This document shows, piece by piece, positions 7,318-14,865 of a stretch of DNA of 26,616 nt. The stretch's first letter is position 1, and each line of letters begins with the position of its first letter. A model generated the notes under the pieces. That model was not told the origin of the DNA and searched no databases. It was given only the letters and a program-made list of their open reading frames with translations. The stretch comes from Cyanobacteria bacterium UBA2566. Its GTDB lineage: Bacteria; Cyanobacteriota; Cyanobacteriia; Cyanobacteriales; Desertifilaceae. The stretch lies in assembly GCA_002340255.1 (NCBI GenBank), contig DDLS01000045.1, forward strand, positions 1 to 26,616, in the 5' to 3' direction. Made by a program: the position numbers and the translations under genes.

Positions 7318-8337
7318 TTGCATGTACTTCATCTTGTTGAGATTTTGATCGTGAAAAATCGTGCCCCCCGAAATCGAACACTTACATGCTCGGAGCAAGA
7401 GCTATCCCTATTCAGTCAGTCTTTGCTCTGTCTCGATCGTCAGATAGAACTCGATCGGATAAAAGACAAAATTATTCATCAAGATCTATTTATCGCTGGT
7501 GAATATCTCCCCAAAAACTTTGTCGATCTTTTAGTTCTAGACCCCCCTTATAATCTTTCCAAAAACTATCATGGTCATTCATTTAAGGAAAAAACACAAG
7601 GAGACTATCAAGATTGGTTTGCTTCTGTCCTCAAGATTCTCAAGCCCATCCTCAAGCCGACAGCAACGCTCTATGTCTGCTCTGACTGGAAAACCTCTAT
7701 ATTAATTGCCCCTATCCTAGAGCAAGAATTTTATCTTCGCAATCGCATTACCTGGGAGAGGGAAAAAGGGCGAGGTGCAAAAACCAATTGGAAGAATAAC
7801 ACCGAAGATATTTGGTTTTGTACGGTTTCCGATCGATATACATTTAACCTGGATTTAGTCAAGCAAAAACGAAAAGTGATTGCGCCCTATCGGCATAAAA
7901 ATGGTCAGCCCAAAGACTGGAGTGAAGAAGAGGATGGCCACTTCAGATTAACGCATCCTTCAAATCTTTGGACAGATATTAGCATTCCCTTTTGGTCAAT
8001 GCCTGAAAACACCGATCATCCCACACAGAAACCGGAAAAATTGATAGCCAAACTGATTCTAGCGAGTTCAAATCCGAATGATATGGTACTCGATCCATTT
8101 CTCGGAAGCGGGACTTCAGCCGTGGTGGCAAAAAAGCTCAAACGGAACTTTGCGGGGATTGAATTAAATCAAGACTATTGTTGTTGGGCATTAAAGCGAC
8201 TTCAATTAGCAGAGCAGGATTCATCGATTCAAGGATATACAGATGGGGTGTTTTGGGATAGAAATACTTTAAAGTGCCAGAGAAAGGTAACGGAGAAAGA
8301 AGGAAGGAGTCGTGTAAACAGTGCGATAGAACCCTAA
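7318..8337 (+). CDS. site-specific DNA methyltransferase, beta class (N6-adenine or N4-cytosine)
   Basis: This enzyme transfers a methyl group from S-adenosylmethionine to a base in duplex DNA. The catalytic motif IV is DPPYN (75-79). The target-recognition stretch follows, then HPTQKP (234-239, motif X region) and the AdoMet-binding motif I DPFLGSGT (259-266). This order, IV before I, defines the beta class; DPPY is typical of amino-methyltransferases. The start is uncertain: TTG 7318 gives 339 residues, but GTG 7351 is equally possible, and neither has a strong ribosome site. The conserved core begins near residue 36. No restriction endonuclease gene is adjacent, so it is probably an orphan methylase. 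The resemblance to GATC enzymes of the DpnA kind is an impression only, and the recognition site is unknown. Confidence 0.88.
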   Translation: MHVLHLVEILIVKNRAPRNRTLTCSEQELSLFSQSLLCLDRQIELDRIKDKIIHQDLFIAGEYLPKNFVDLLVLDPPYNLSKNYHGHSFKEKTQGDYQDWFASVLKILKPILKPTATLYVCSDWKTSILIAPILEQEFYLRNRITWEREKGRGAKTNWKNNTEDIWFCTVSDRYTFNLDLVKQKRKVIAPYRHKNGQPKDWSEEEDGHFRLTHPSNLWTDISIPFWSMPENTDHPTQKPEKLIAKLILASSNPNDMVLDPFLGSGTSAVVAKKLKRNFAGIELNQDYCCWALKRLQLAEQDSSIQGYTDGVFWDRNTLKCQRKVTEKEGRSRVNSAIEP

Positions 8338-8398
8338 CAAGAGTGTAACTTGACTCTCAGAAGTGTTACAACAGTAGTCAGTTGCTGAACTCACTATT

Positions 8399-8545
8399 AT
8401 GACTAACAAGTATATTTCTTCAGAAGACTATCGCAAAATGTTGGTTCGGGATGGCGATCGCCGCTTCCAGGAGTGGCATAGTCAATATTTACACTACCAG
8501 AAGCAGTATTGGAATCAACCGGTCAAAGGTCGTAAAGTAAAGTAA
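8399..8545 (+). CDS. very small hypothetical ORF (48 residues)
   Basis: ATG 8399 to TAA 8543-8545 encodes a basic, aromatic-rich peptide (MTNKYISSEDYRKMLVRDGD, then a QEWHSQYLHYQ helix, ending KGRKVK). It contains a HIP1 site in frame. It ends 24 bases before gvpK and follows the methyltransferase on the same strand, so it may be co-transcribed. The absence of internal stops in a region of normal codon use supports it. There is no obvious ribosome site and no recognised family. Confidence 0.45.
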   Translation: MTNKYISSEDYRKMLVRDGDRRFQEWHSQYLHYQKQYWNQPVKGRKVK

Positions 8546-8569
8546 GGTTTCAGTACGACTCAATCGCCC

Positions 8570-9034
8570 ATGACTTCTTCCCTAGTTCCCTCTTCCGATC
8601 GCTCCCCTGACGCAGGACTTGCACCTCTACTGCTCACTGTTGTTGAACTCATTCGCCAACTGATGGAAGCTCAAGTCATTCGGCGCATGGATTCTGGTAG
8701 CCTAAGCGAAGAGGAATTAGATCGAGCGGCTGAAAGTTTACAGCGTCTAGAAGAACAGATTATCAACTTATGCGAAATCTTTGACATCGATCCGGCTGAC
8801 TTAAATATTGATTTAGGGGAAATTGGCTCCCTATTGCCCAAACAAGGGTATTATCCAGGTGAAAATAGCGATCGCCCCTCCATTCTAGAACTCTTAGACC
8901 GGCTCCTGCATACCGGCATTGTCGTTCAAGGTGATGTGGATCTCGGTCTAGCACAACTTAACCTGATCCATGCCAAACTCCGCTTAATTCTTACCTCCAA
9001 ACCCATCGACGATCGGATAGGGAATAAGGAATAG
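8570..9034 (+). CDS. gvpK: gas vesicle protein GvpK
   Basis: This 154-residue protein matches the GvpK family along its length. It has the conserved helix LLTVVELIRQLMEAQVIRRM, the SEEELDRAAESLQRLEEQI segment, the acidic DIDPADLNIDLGEIGSLLP motif and the C-terminal LDLLDR-like helix with DLGLAQLNLIHAKLRL. GvpK is an accessory protein required for assembly of gas vesicles, the protein-walled flotation organelles. The usual neighbours (gvpA, C, N, J, F/L, G, V, W) are absent from the whole window, so this is a detached or orphan copy. The final residues (IGNKE) and stop arise from a GGGAATA-type repeat (9016-9039), suggesting a recently altered C-terminus. Confidence 0.93.
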   Translation: MTSSLVPSSDRSPDAGLAPLLLTVVELIRQLMEAQVIRRMDSGSLSEEELDRAAESLQRLEEQIINLCEIFDIDPADLNIDLGEIGSLLPKQGYYPGENSDRPSILELLDRLLHTGIVVQGDVDLGLAQLNLIHAKLRLILTSKPIDDRIGNKE

Positions 9035-9039
9035 GGAAT
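9016..9039. repeat. GGGAATA-type dispersed repeat, copy overlapping gvpK stop
   Basis: Direct units of the form GATAGGGAAT, AAGGAAT and AGGGAAT run across the gvpK stop codon. Related copies occur at 2899-2926 (opposite orientation), 6501-6530 and 7221-7238. The copies at 6501 and 9016 are both followed by a similar GTGTCTCC-rich tail. Confidence 0.6.
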
Positions 9040-9147
9040 TTTCCGCGTGTCTCCATGTCTCGCCATTGTACACTCAGTCCTTATAGAAATAGGGGAATCC
9101 CCTAGAGGACTCCCCTACTTTCTAGTGATCGCAGAACTTAGTCAGTT

Positions 9148-10317
9148 TTAGTAAGTTTCCACATGCCAACGATGTTCTTTTTTCAGTTGTTTCCGGTACT
9201 CATCCCAGTTAACACCAAACTTTCCGGCAGCTACAGACATCCCTTCATCAATACCCGGTTCCATACCTTTGAGACCGCACATATAGATATGGGTATTCGG
9301 TTTTTGAACTAATTCCCACAGCTCATCCGCATTTTCCTTAATCCGGTCTTGAATATACATTTTACCGCCTTCGGGATTTTTCTGTTCCCGGCTAATAGCA
9401 TAAGTCAGGCGGAAATTATCAGGAAATTCCTGCTGCATTTTCTCCAACTCTTCCCGATAGAGAATATTTTGACTATAAGGAATACCAAAGAACAACCAAG
9501 CGAATCCCCGGAACTTATAATCTTCATGCTGTTCCTTAAACATGCGCCACAGATAAGCACGGAAAGGAGCAATTCCAGTTCCGGTTCCCATCATAATAAC
9601 TGTGGATTCCTCATCATCTGGTAAGAGCATTTCCTTACCCACTGGTCCAGTGATAGCCACATCTGCACCAGCTTCAAGATTACACAGGTAAGTCGAGCAA
9701 ACGCCATAAACCGTTTCTCCCGTTTCCGGCTGTTTATATTCAAGCTGTCTGACACACAGAGAAACCGTCTTATCCTCTTCATTATCCCCATGACGAGTAG
9801 AGGCGATCGAATACAACCGTAATTTATGAGGCTTACCATTGGCATCATCTCCGGGAGGAATAATACCAATACTTTGGCCTTCCACATATTTCAGGTCTCC
9901 TTGGGACAGATCGAACGTCAAATGTTGGACCATCCCCAATCCGCCTTCAGCCACCAATTTTTCATTACTGAGACATTTCCCAACGTAAGGAGTTTTAGGG
10001 CGGTAAATATTGATCGGAATCTTTTGATCTTCAGATTTCTTGTGAACCTTACCTTGGGGAGGTGAACTCGATCCTGAGGGTGTACTCGATGGGGCATTTT
10101 CACCATTAAGCGGCTCAATCTTGACAATTTTGCCCCCTAGACGAGAAATACGCTTCATTTCCTGATTCATACGGCCGTAAGGCACAGTAATGAAGATGCT
10201 ACCACTGTAACGAACTGAACCGTTCATATTTCCAGTGCTACCTGGGTTAAGACCAACCACTTCAAACCGAAACAGACGGTTGCTATTGGTTGTACCCGTT
10301 AAACTCGATGTATACAT
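9148..10317 (-). CDS. petH: ferredoxin-NADP(+) reductase with CpcD-like linker domain
   Basis: This flavoenzyme passes electrons from ferredoxin to NADP+ at the end of photosynthetic electron transport. ATG 10317 is chosen over ATG 10341: AAGGAG lies about 9 bases before it, and it gives the usual MYTSS-type N-terminus (389 residues). Residues about 10-70 form the CpcD-like phycobilisome-binding domain (GSIFITVPYGRMNQEMKRI). A Ser/Pro-rich linker spans about 71-100. The reductase core follows, with FAD motif RLYSIAST (167-174), NADP-binding GTGTGIAPFR (244-253), and the conserved C-terminal tyrosine (VETY) that stacks on the flavin. The linker has no in-frame ATG, GTG or TTG, so the short isoform known from Synechocystis is not obviously encoded. 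It is divergent from prk. Confidence 0.97.
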   Translation of the reverse strand: MYTSSLTGTTNSNRLFRFEVVGLNPGSTGNMNGSVRYSGSIFITVPYGRMNQEMKRISRLGGKIVKIEPLNGENAPSSTPSGSSSPPQGKVHKKSEDQKIPINIYRPKTPYVGKCLSNEKLVAEGGLGMVQHLTFDLSQGDLKYVEGQSIGIIPPGDDANGKPHKLRLYSIASTRHGDNEEDKTVSLCVRQLEYKQPETGETVYGVCSTYLCNLEAGADVAITGPVGKEMLLPDDEESTVIMMGTGTGIAPFRAYLWRMFKEQHEDYKFRGFAWLFFGIPYSQNILYREELEKMQQEFPDNFRLTYAISREQKNPEGGKMYIQDRIKENADELWELVQKPNTHIYMCGLKGMEPGIDEGMSVAAGKFGVNWDEYRKQLKKEHRWHVETY

Positions 10318-10619
10318 TCCTTGATTTTCTCCTTTCCCCATTTACATCGGCCAATTGCCGAAACATTACCAAGTCCTGTGGGCGAGAGTGATGACAAAGC
10401 GACTAGACGTACGGTAAGCTAGCCATCCTCACCAGTCAATCCCACTCTACAAGCAACAGTTGAAGAGTAAGACCTAATCCAGACTCAATGAGGCAATCGC
10501 CCTATATACTCTAAAACCCTTTATCAGGAGTCTCACCTCCACTCTCTCACACAAGGCAAGCGAGGGACAATTCTACTATTTTATCGAAAAGCGCCCCTTT
10601 TCAGAGGGAATAATTGGGA

Positions 10620-10845
10620 TTAGGTTTTCTTAAAGACCCCATTCACCGTAGCATAGGTATTGAGGACAACCCTCAAATCTCTAAACTTGCCTTGTGGGGA
10701 TGATCCCATTCTGGTAGAATTCCCTCCAGAATATTGAAAATGGAAACCTGAGCTGAACTCTAGCTTGAGTTGTTCCCAACCAGAGAGAGTGAGGCTGCTA
10801 TTTAGGAAGCAAGCGCCCTCCAGGGTTTAAATGAAGGGCGGTTTT
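10620..10845 (+). ncRNA. candidate small RNA or attenuated prk leader
   Basis: A run of three consecutive stem-loops (about 10655-10735), a further AACTC/GAGTT stem near 10755-10775, and a final GC-rich stem with a T-run suggest a structured transcript of roughly 200 nt ending before prk. It could be a free-standing small RNA or the 5' leader of prk with premature termination. I cannot assign it to a known family: it shows no clear SRP, tmRNA or RNase P landmark. The 5' end is a guess. Confidence 0.3.
10814..10845 (+). terminator. possible intrinsic terminator upstream of prk
   Basis: CGCCCT (10814-10819) pairs with AGGGCG (10835-10840), with a 15-base loop, followed by GTTTT. The stem is short but GC-rich, and the T-run is only four bases, so it would be a weak terminator or attenuator for a plus-strand transcript. 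Confidence 0.4.
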
Positions 10846-10914
10846 AATGGGTTGCCCTCAACGCTAGTTTAACTCCATTCGTGATAAACCAAAACTAACT
10901 TTAGTGAACCCATT
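10846..10914 (+). promoter_or_regulatory. long-range inverted repeat in the prk leader
   Basis: AATGGGTT (10846-10853) and AACCCATT (10907-10914) are perfect 8-base complements 53 bases apart, the second ending 18 bases before the prk start codon. In RNA this would close the leader into a loop just ahead of the AGAGGA ribosome site; as DNA it could be an operator pair. Confidence 0.3.
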
Positions 10915-10932
10915 GATTGACAGAGGAAATCT

Positions 10933-11937
10933 ATGACGAGTAAACCGGATCGCGTGGTTTTAGTTGGTGTAGCCGGAGACTCCGGTTGTGGGAAATCAAC
11001 CTTCTTACGTCGCTTAACCGACTTATTTGGAGAAGATCTCATAACCGTAATCTGTCTGGATGATTACCATTCTTTAGACCGTAAACAACGTAAAGAAACT
11101 GGGATTACCGCGCTCAACCCCAAAGCTAACAACTTTGACTTAATGTATGAGCAAGCCAAAGCGCTTAAAAACGGTGAATCCATAGAAAAACCCATTTACA
11201 ACCATACTACTGGGGAAATCGATCCCCCCGAAACCATCCATCCCAAATCCATTGTCGTCCTAGAAGGACTGCATCCAATGTATGACGAACGGGTAAGGGA
11301 ACTCCTGGATTTTAGTGTTTATCTTGACATCAGTGATGAAGTCAAAATTGCCTGGAAAATCCAGCGAGATATGGCAGAGAGAGGCCATCGCTATGAAGAT
11401 GTACTCTTTGCTATTAATGCTCGTCGGCCAGACTTTATGGCTTATATCGATCCCCAAAAAGCTCATGCAGATGTGGTGATTCAGGTATTGCCAACTCAAC
11501 TGATTCAAGACGACAAAGACCGTAAGATTTTACGGGTACGGATGATTCAACGCTATGGAGTTGCCGGTCGTGACCCCGTCTACCTGTTTGACGAAGGCTC
11601 AACTATTGATTGGATTCCCTGTGGACGCAAATTAACCTGCTCCTATCCCGGCATTAAAATGCATTATGGGCCAGATGCTTACTATGGCCATGAAGTTTCT
11701 ATCCTGGAAGTCGATGGCCAGTTTGATAATTTAGAGGAACTCATCTATATCGAAGGTCATTTGAGCAACACCTCAACAGAAGAATATGGGGAATTAACTC
11801 ATTTACTGCGGCAACATCCTGATTATCCAGGTTCAACCAATGGTACGGGACTGTTCCAAGTGCTAACTGGATTGAAAATGCGAGCCATTTACGAGCAGTT
11901 AACCCAAGCACCGGTCAAAGTCCCAGCAAGTGTTTAG
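10933..11937 (+). CDS. prk: phosphoribulokinase
   Basis: This Calvin-cycle enzyme phosphorylates ribulose 5-phosphate with ATP to make the Rubisco substrate ribulose 1,5-bisphosphate. The 334-residue length is that of cyanobacterial PRK. The P-loop is GDSGCGKST (15-23), with regulatory Cys19 inside it and Cys41 in VICLDDYH. A second cysteine pair, Cys230 and Cys236 (IPCGRKLTC), is also present. Both pairs are those used in thioredoxin control and in the dark complex with GAPDH and CP12. Later conserved blocks include RDMAERGHRYEDV and the substrate-binding RPDFMAYIDPQK. An AGAGGA ribosome site precedes the ATG. It is divergent from petH, and valS follows 163 bases downstream. Confidence 0.98.
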   Translation: MTSKPDRVVLVGVAGDSGCGKSTFLRRLTDLFGEDLITVICLDDYHSLDRKQRKETGITALNPKANNFDLMYEQAKALKNGESIEKPIYNHTTGEIDPPETIHPKSIVVLEGLHPMYDERVRELLDFSVYLDISDEVKIAWKIQRDMAERGHRYEDVLFAINARRPDFMAYIDPQKAHADVVIQVLPTQLIQDDKDRKILRVRMIQRYGVAGRDPVYLFDEGSTIDWIPCGRKLTCSYPGIKMHYGPDAYYGHEVSILEVDGQFDNLEELIYIEGHLSNTSTEEYGELTHLLRQHPDYPGSTNGTGLFQVLTGLKMRAIYEQLTQAPVKVPASV

Positions 11938-11992
11938 GCAGAAATGTCACCACTTTTGGACAAAACCTTGAGGGTTGGTTCTCCTGTAAACT

Positions 11993-12037
11993 AGAGCCAG
12001 AAAGGGGCTGCGAGAGTCTTTTGGTCTGGCTCTCGCA
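11993..12037 (+). promoter_or_regulatory. two mutually exclusive 8-bp stems between prk and valS
   Basis: AGAGCCAG (11993-12000) pairs with CTGGCTCT (12026-12033), and TGCGAGAG (12009-12016) pairs with CTCTCGCA (12030-12037). Both stems are perfect, and they share bases 12030-12033, so only one can form completely at a time. The inner stem may serve as the prk terminator, although no T-run follows. The pair could also be a switch in the valS leader. Confidence 0.45.
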
Positions 12038-12100
12038 ATTCCAATTCAAAAACGGTAGATTGTTTTACCGTTCCCTAATTTTCAATCGATTCTGCAACTC

Positions 12101-14851
12101 ATGAACGCACCTTCTTCTAGTAACCCAACTCAATACGATCCCTTGAGTGCTGAAGCCAAATGGCAACGGTATTGGGAAGAGAACGAAACATTTAAGGCCG
12201 ATCCAAATGAGGGTGGAGATCCGTTCTGTGTGGTGATTCCACCTCCGAATGTAACGGGTAGCCTACATATGGGTCATGCCTTTGAAAGTGCCTTGATTGA
12301 TACATTGGTTCGCTATCATCGGATGCTGGGAGAGAATGCATTGTGGTTGCCGGGAACGGATCATGCCAGTATTGCGGTACAGACGATTTTAGAAAAGCAA
12401 CTCAGAAGTGAGGGTAAAAGTCGCTACGATATTGGTCGGGAGGCGTTTCTAGAAAAAGCGTGGCAATGGAAAGAGGAGTCAGGAGGCACCATTGTTAATC
12501 AACTGCGCCGCTTGGGTGTTTCCGTGGATTGGTCTCGGGAGCGGTTTACGATGGATGAGGGGCTATCGAAGGCGGTGATTAGAGCTTTTAAGCAGCTTTA
12601 TGAGGAAGGTTTGATTTATCGGGGCAACTATATGGTGAATTGGTGTCCCGCTTCTGAGTCTGCGGTGTCTGATGTGGAGGTTGAGAAGAAGGAAGTTGAC
12701 GCTCACTTATGGTATTTTCGATATCCGTTAACGGAGGGTGAGGGGTTTGTGGAAGTGGCAACGACTCGTCCGGAAACGATGTTGGGGGATACGGCAGTTG
12801 CGGTAAATCCCCAGGATGAGCGGTATAAAGATTTGATTGGTAAAACGGTGCAGTTGCCAATAATGGGTCGGGAGATTCCCATTATTGGGGATGAATATGT
12901 GGATGCGGAGTTTGGTACGGGTTGTGTAAAAATAACGCCTGCCCATGACCTCAATGATTTTGAAATGGGGCAACGTCACGGTCTGCCGACGATTAATATC
13001 ATGCACAAGAATGGCAGTTTGAATGAGAATGCTGGAGAGTTTGCGGGGTTAGACCGGTTTGAGGCGCGCAAGGCGGTGGTGAAGCGCCTGGAGGAAGAAG
13101 GATATTTGGTGAAGGTGGAAGACTATAAGACTAGTGTGCCGTATAGCGATCGCGGTAAAGTTCCTGTTGAACCCCTAATTTCTACCCAATGGTTTGTCAA
13201 AATTCGTCCCTTAGCCGATCGCGCCCTAGAATGCCTGGATAACCAGAATGAGCCAGTATTTGTGCCTCAACGCTGGGAAAAAGTGTATCGAGATTGGTTA
13301 GTCAAATTAAAGGATTGGTGTATTTCTCGACAATTGTGGTGGGGTCATCAAATTCCCGCTTGGTATGTGGTGAGCGAAACCGAGGGAGAAATTACCGATG
13401 CAACTCCCTTTATCGTAGCGGCGAATGAAGCGGAAGCCTTAGCTCAAGCCAAAACGGAATATGGGGAAAGCGTGCAACTGGTTCAAGATCCCGATGTTCT
13501 CGATACCTGGTTTTCCTCTGGACTCTGGCCCTTTTCTACCATGGGATGGCCGGAGGAAACTGCCGATTTCAAGCGCTATTATCCCACTACGACTTTAGTA
13601 ACCGGCTTTGACATTATTTTCTTCTGGGTGGCGCGGATGACGATGATAGCAGGTCATTTCACCGGAAAAATGCCCTTCCAAACCGTTTATATCCATGGTT
13701 TGGTCCTGGACGAAAATGGCAAGAAAATGTCAAAAACAGCCGGAAATGGTATCGATCCCTTAGTGCTCATCGAAAAATATGGAACAGATGCCCTGCGCTA
13801 TACCTTGATTCGGGAAGTGGCGGGTGCAGGGCAAGATATTCGCTTAGAATACGATCGCAAAACTGATGAGTCAGCATCCGTGCAAGCGTCTCGCAACTTT
13901 GCCAATAAGCTGTGGAATGCCGCCCGGTTTGTGATGATGAATTTGGAGGGCAAAACTCCTGCGGATTTGGGAGTGGCAGCCGTTGAGGATTTAGAAGAGA
14001 GCGATCGCTGGATACTGTCGCGCTATTATCAAGTCGCTGCCCAAACTCGCAACGATCTCAACCAGTATGGCTTAGGAGAAGCGGCCAAAGGCATCTATGA
14101 ACTGATTTGGAACGACTTTTGCGACTGGTATATCGAACTGGTCAAAACTCGATTATGGCAAAAGGACAAGGAGGGAGATGCCGCTTCTGCTGCATCCCGG
14201 TTAGTCGCGCAACAAGTCTTAGCCCTAGTCCTAGATGGGATCTTAAAGCTTCTGCATCCCTTTATGCCCCACATCACCGAAGAAATTTGGCAAACCCTAA
14301 CCCAAAGTGAGGGCACATCCTTAGCCCGACAAAGGTATCCAGAAGCAGATGAAGCGCTGATCGACGCTGATTTAGAAGCCCAATTTGCCCAACTGATTGA
14401 CACCATTCGCACGATTCGGAACCTACGGGCGATCGCCGAAATTAAGCCGGGTGTCCAAATTCCCGTTATTCTGCAAACGCAAAACCCAACCGAGCGAGAG
14501 ATCTTAACCCAAGGCTCATCCCTGATCCAGACGATCGCCAAAACCGAAGCCCCCAAAGTGTGCGCTACCTTAGACGAGCCAATGAAGCAAACCATTGTGG
14601 GAGTGACTGGAACGGTACAAGTTTTAATTCCCCTCGCTGGAGTTGTCGATATTGGAGCGCTACGCGCTAAAGTTGAGAAAGATTTGGGTAAGATTGAGAA
14701 AGAAAGCCAAGTTCTCCAAGCCCGTTTGGGGAATCCTGGATTTGTCAACAAAGCGCCTCAAGATGTCGTTCAAGGGGCTAGAGATACGTTAGAACAATTG
14801 CAGATCCAGGCTCAAATCCTGCGCGATCGTCTCAAGTCTCTCTCAAATTAA
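12101..14851 (+). CDS. valS: valine--tRNA ligase
   Basis: This class I aminoacyl-tRNA synthetase charges tRNA-Val. It has 916 residues, within the family's usual range. Its HIGH-type motif is HMGH (56-59, in PPPNVTGSLHMGH) and its second signature is KMSKT (542-546). The editing (CP1) domain, which hydrolyses mischarged Thr-tRNA, shows the TTRPETMLGDTAVAV motif near residue 220. The anticodon-binding region (WNDFCDWYIE) is near 670, and the valyl-specific C-terminal coiled coil begins about residue 850 (LRAKVEKDLGKIEKE). The start ATG has no clear ribosome site, which is common in cyanobacteria. A coiled-coil gene begins 14 bases after its stop and is probably co-transcribed. Confidence 0.98.
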   Translation: MNAPSSSNPTQYDPLSAEAKWQRYWEENETFKADPNEGGDPFCVVIPPPNVTGSLHMGHAFESALIDTLVRYHRMLGENALWLPGTDHASIAVQTILEKQLRSEGKSRYDIGREAFLEKAWQWKEESGGTIVNQLRRLGVSVDWSRERFTMDEGLSKAVIRAFKQLYEEGLIYRGNYMVNWCPASESAVSDVEVEKKEVDAHLWYFRYPLTEGEGFVEVATTRPETMLGDTAVAVNPQDERYKDLIGKTVQLPIMGREIPIIGDEYVDAEFGTGCVKITPAHDLNDFEMGQRHGLPTINIMHKNGSLNENAGEFAGLDRFEARKAVVKRLEEEGYLVKVEDYKTSVPYSDRGKVPVEPLISTQWFVKIRPLADRALECLDNQNEPVFVPQRWEKVYRDWLVKLKDWCISRQLWWGHQIPAWYVVSETEGEITDATPFIVAANEAEALAQAKTEYGESVQLVQDPDVLDTWFSSGLWPFSTMGWPEETADFKRYYPTTTLVTGFDIIFFWVARMTMIAGHFTGKMPFQTVYIHGLVLDENGKKMSKTAGNGIDPLVLIEKYGTDALRYTLIREVAGAGQDIRLEYDRKTDESASVQASRNFANKLWNAARFVMMNLEGKTPADLGVAAVEDLEESDRWILSRYYQVAAQTRNDLNQYGLGEAAKGIYELIWNDFCDWYIELVKTRLWQKDKEGDAASAASRLVAQQVLALVLDGILKLLHPFMPHITEEIWQTLTQSEGTSLARQRYPEADEALIDADLEAQFAQLIDTIRTIRNLRAIAEIKPGVQIPVILQTQNPTEREILTQGSSLIQTIAKTEAPKVCATLDEPMKQTIVGVTGTVQVLIPLAGVVDIGALRAKVEKDLGKIEKESQVLQARLGNPGFVNKAPQDVVQGARDTLEQLQIQAQILRDRLKSLSN

Positions 14852-14865
14852 GGGCGATCTCGTCC

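Larger units (their letters stand above)
10318..10932. other. petH-prk divergent intergenic region, structured
   Basis: This 615-base gap holds the control regions of two photosynthesis genes. No ORF with protein-like composition is seen. From about 10655 to 10735, three hairpins stand in series on the plus strand: TTGAGG/CCTCAA, a GGGG/TCCC stem around ATGA, and ATTCTGG/CCAGAAT. A terminator-like stem follows at 10814-10845, and an 8-bp repeat pair (AATGGGTT/AACCCATT) brackets the last 70 bases before prk. No NtcA-type GTA-N8-TAC site was found by eye. Confidence 0.6.

Noticed and set aside
10520..10560. CACTCTCTCACAC stretch considered as a Yfr1 small RNA core
   Set aside because: Does not match the strict ACTCCTCACAC core and lacks clear flanking stems.
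10620..10845. Structured region considered as 6S RNA, SRP RNA or tmRNA
   Set aside because: The length suits 6S RNA, but no conserved landmark could be recognised, so it was left as an unnamed candidate.
11938..12100. T-box leader for valS
   Set aside because: No T-box consensus sequence; only the competing stems are present.
12588..13006. Three overlapping minus-strand ORFs inside valS
   Set aside because: All are antisense shadows of the valS editing domain, with no start signals.
14095..14751. 218-residue minus-strand ORF
   Set aside because: Lies wholly inside valS; serine- and arginine-rich shadow of the real gene.
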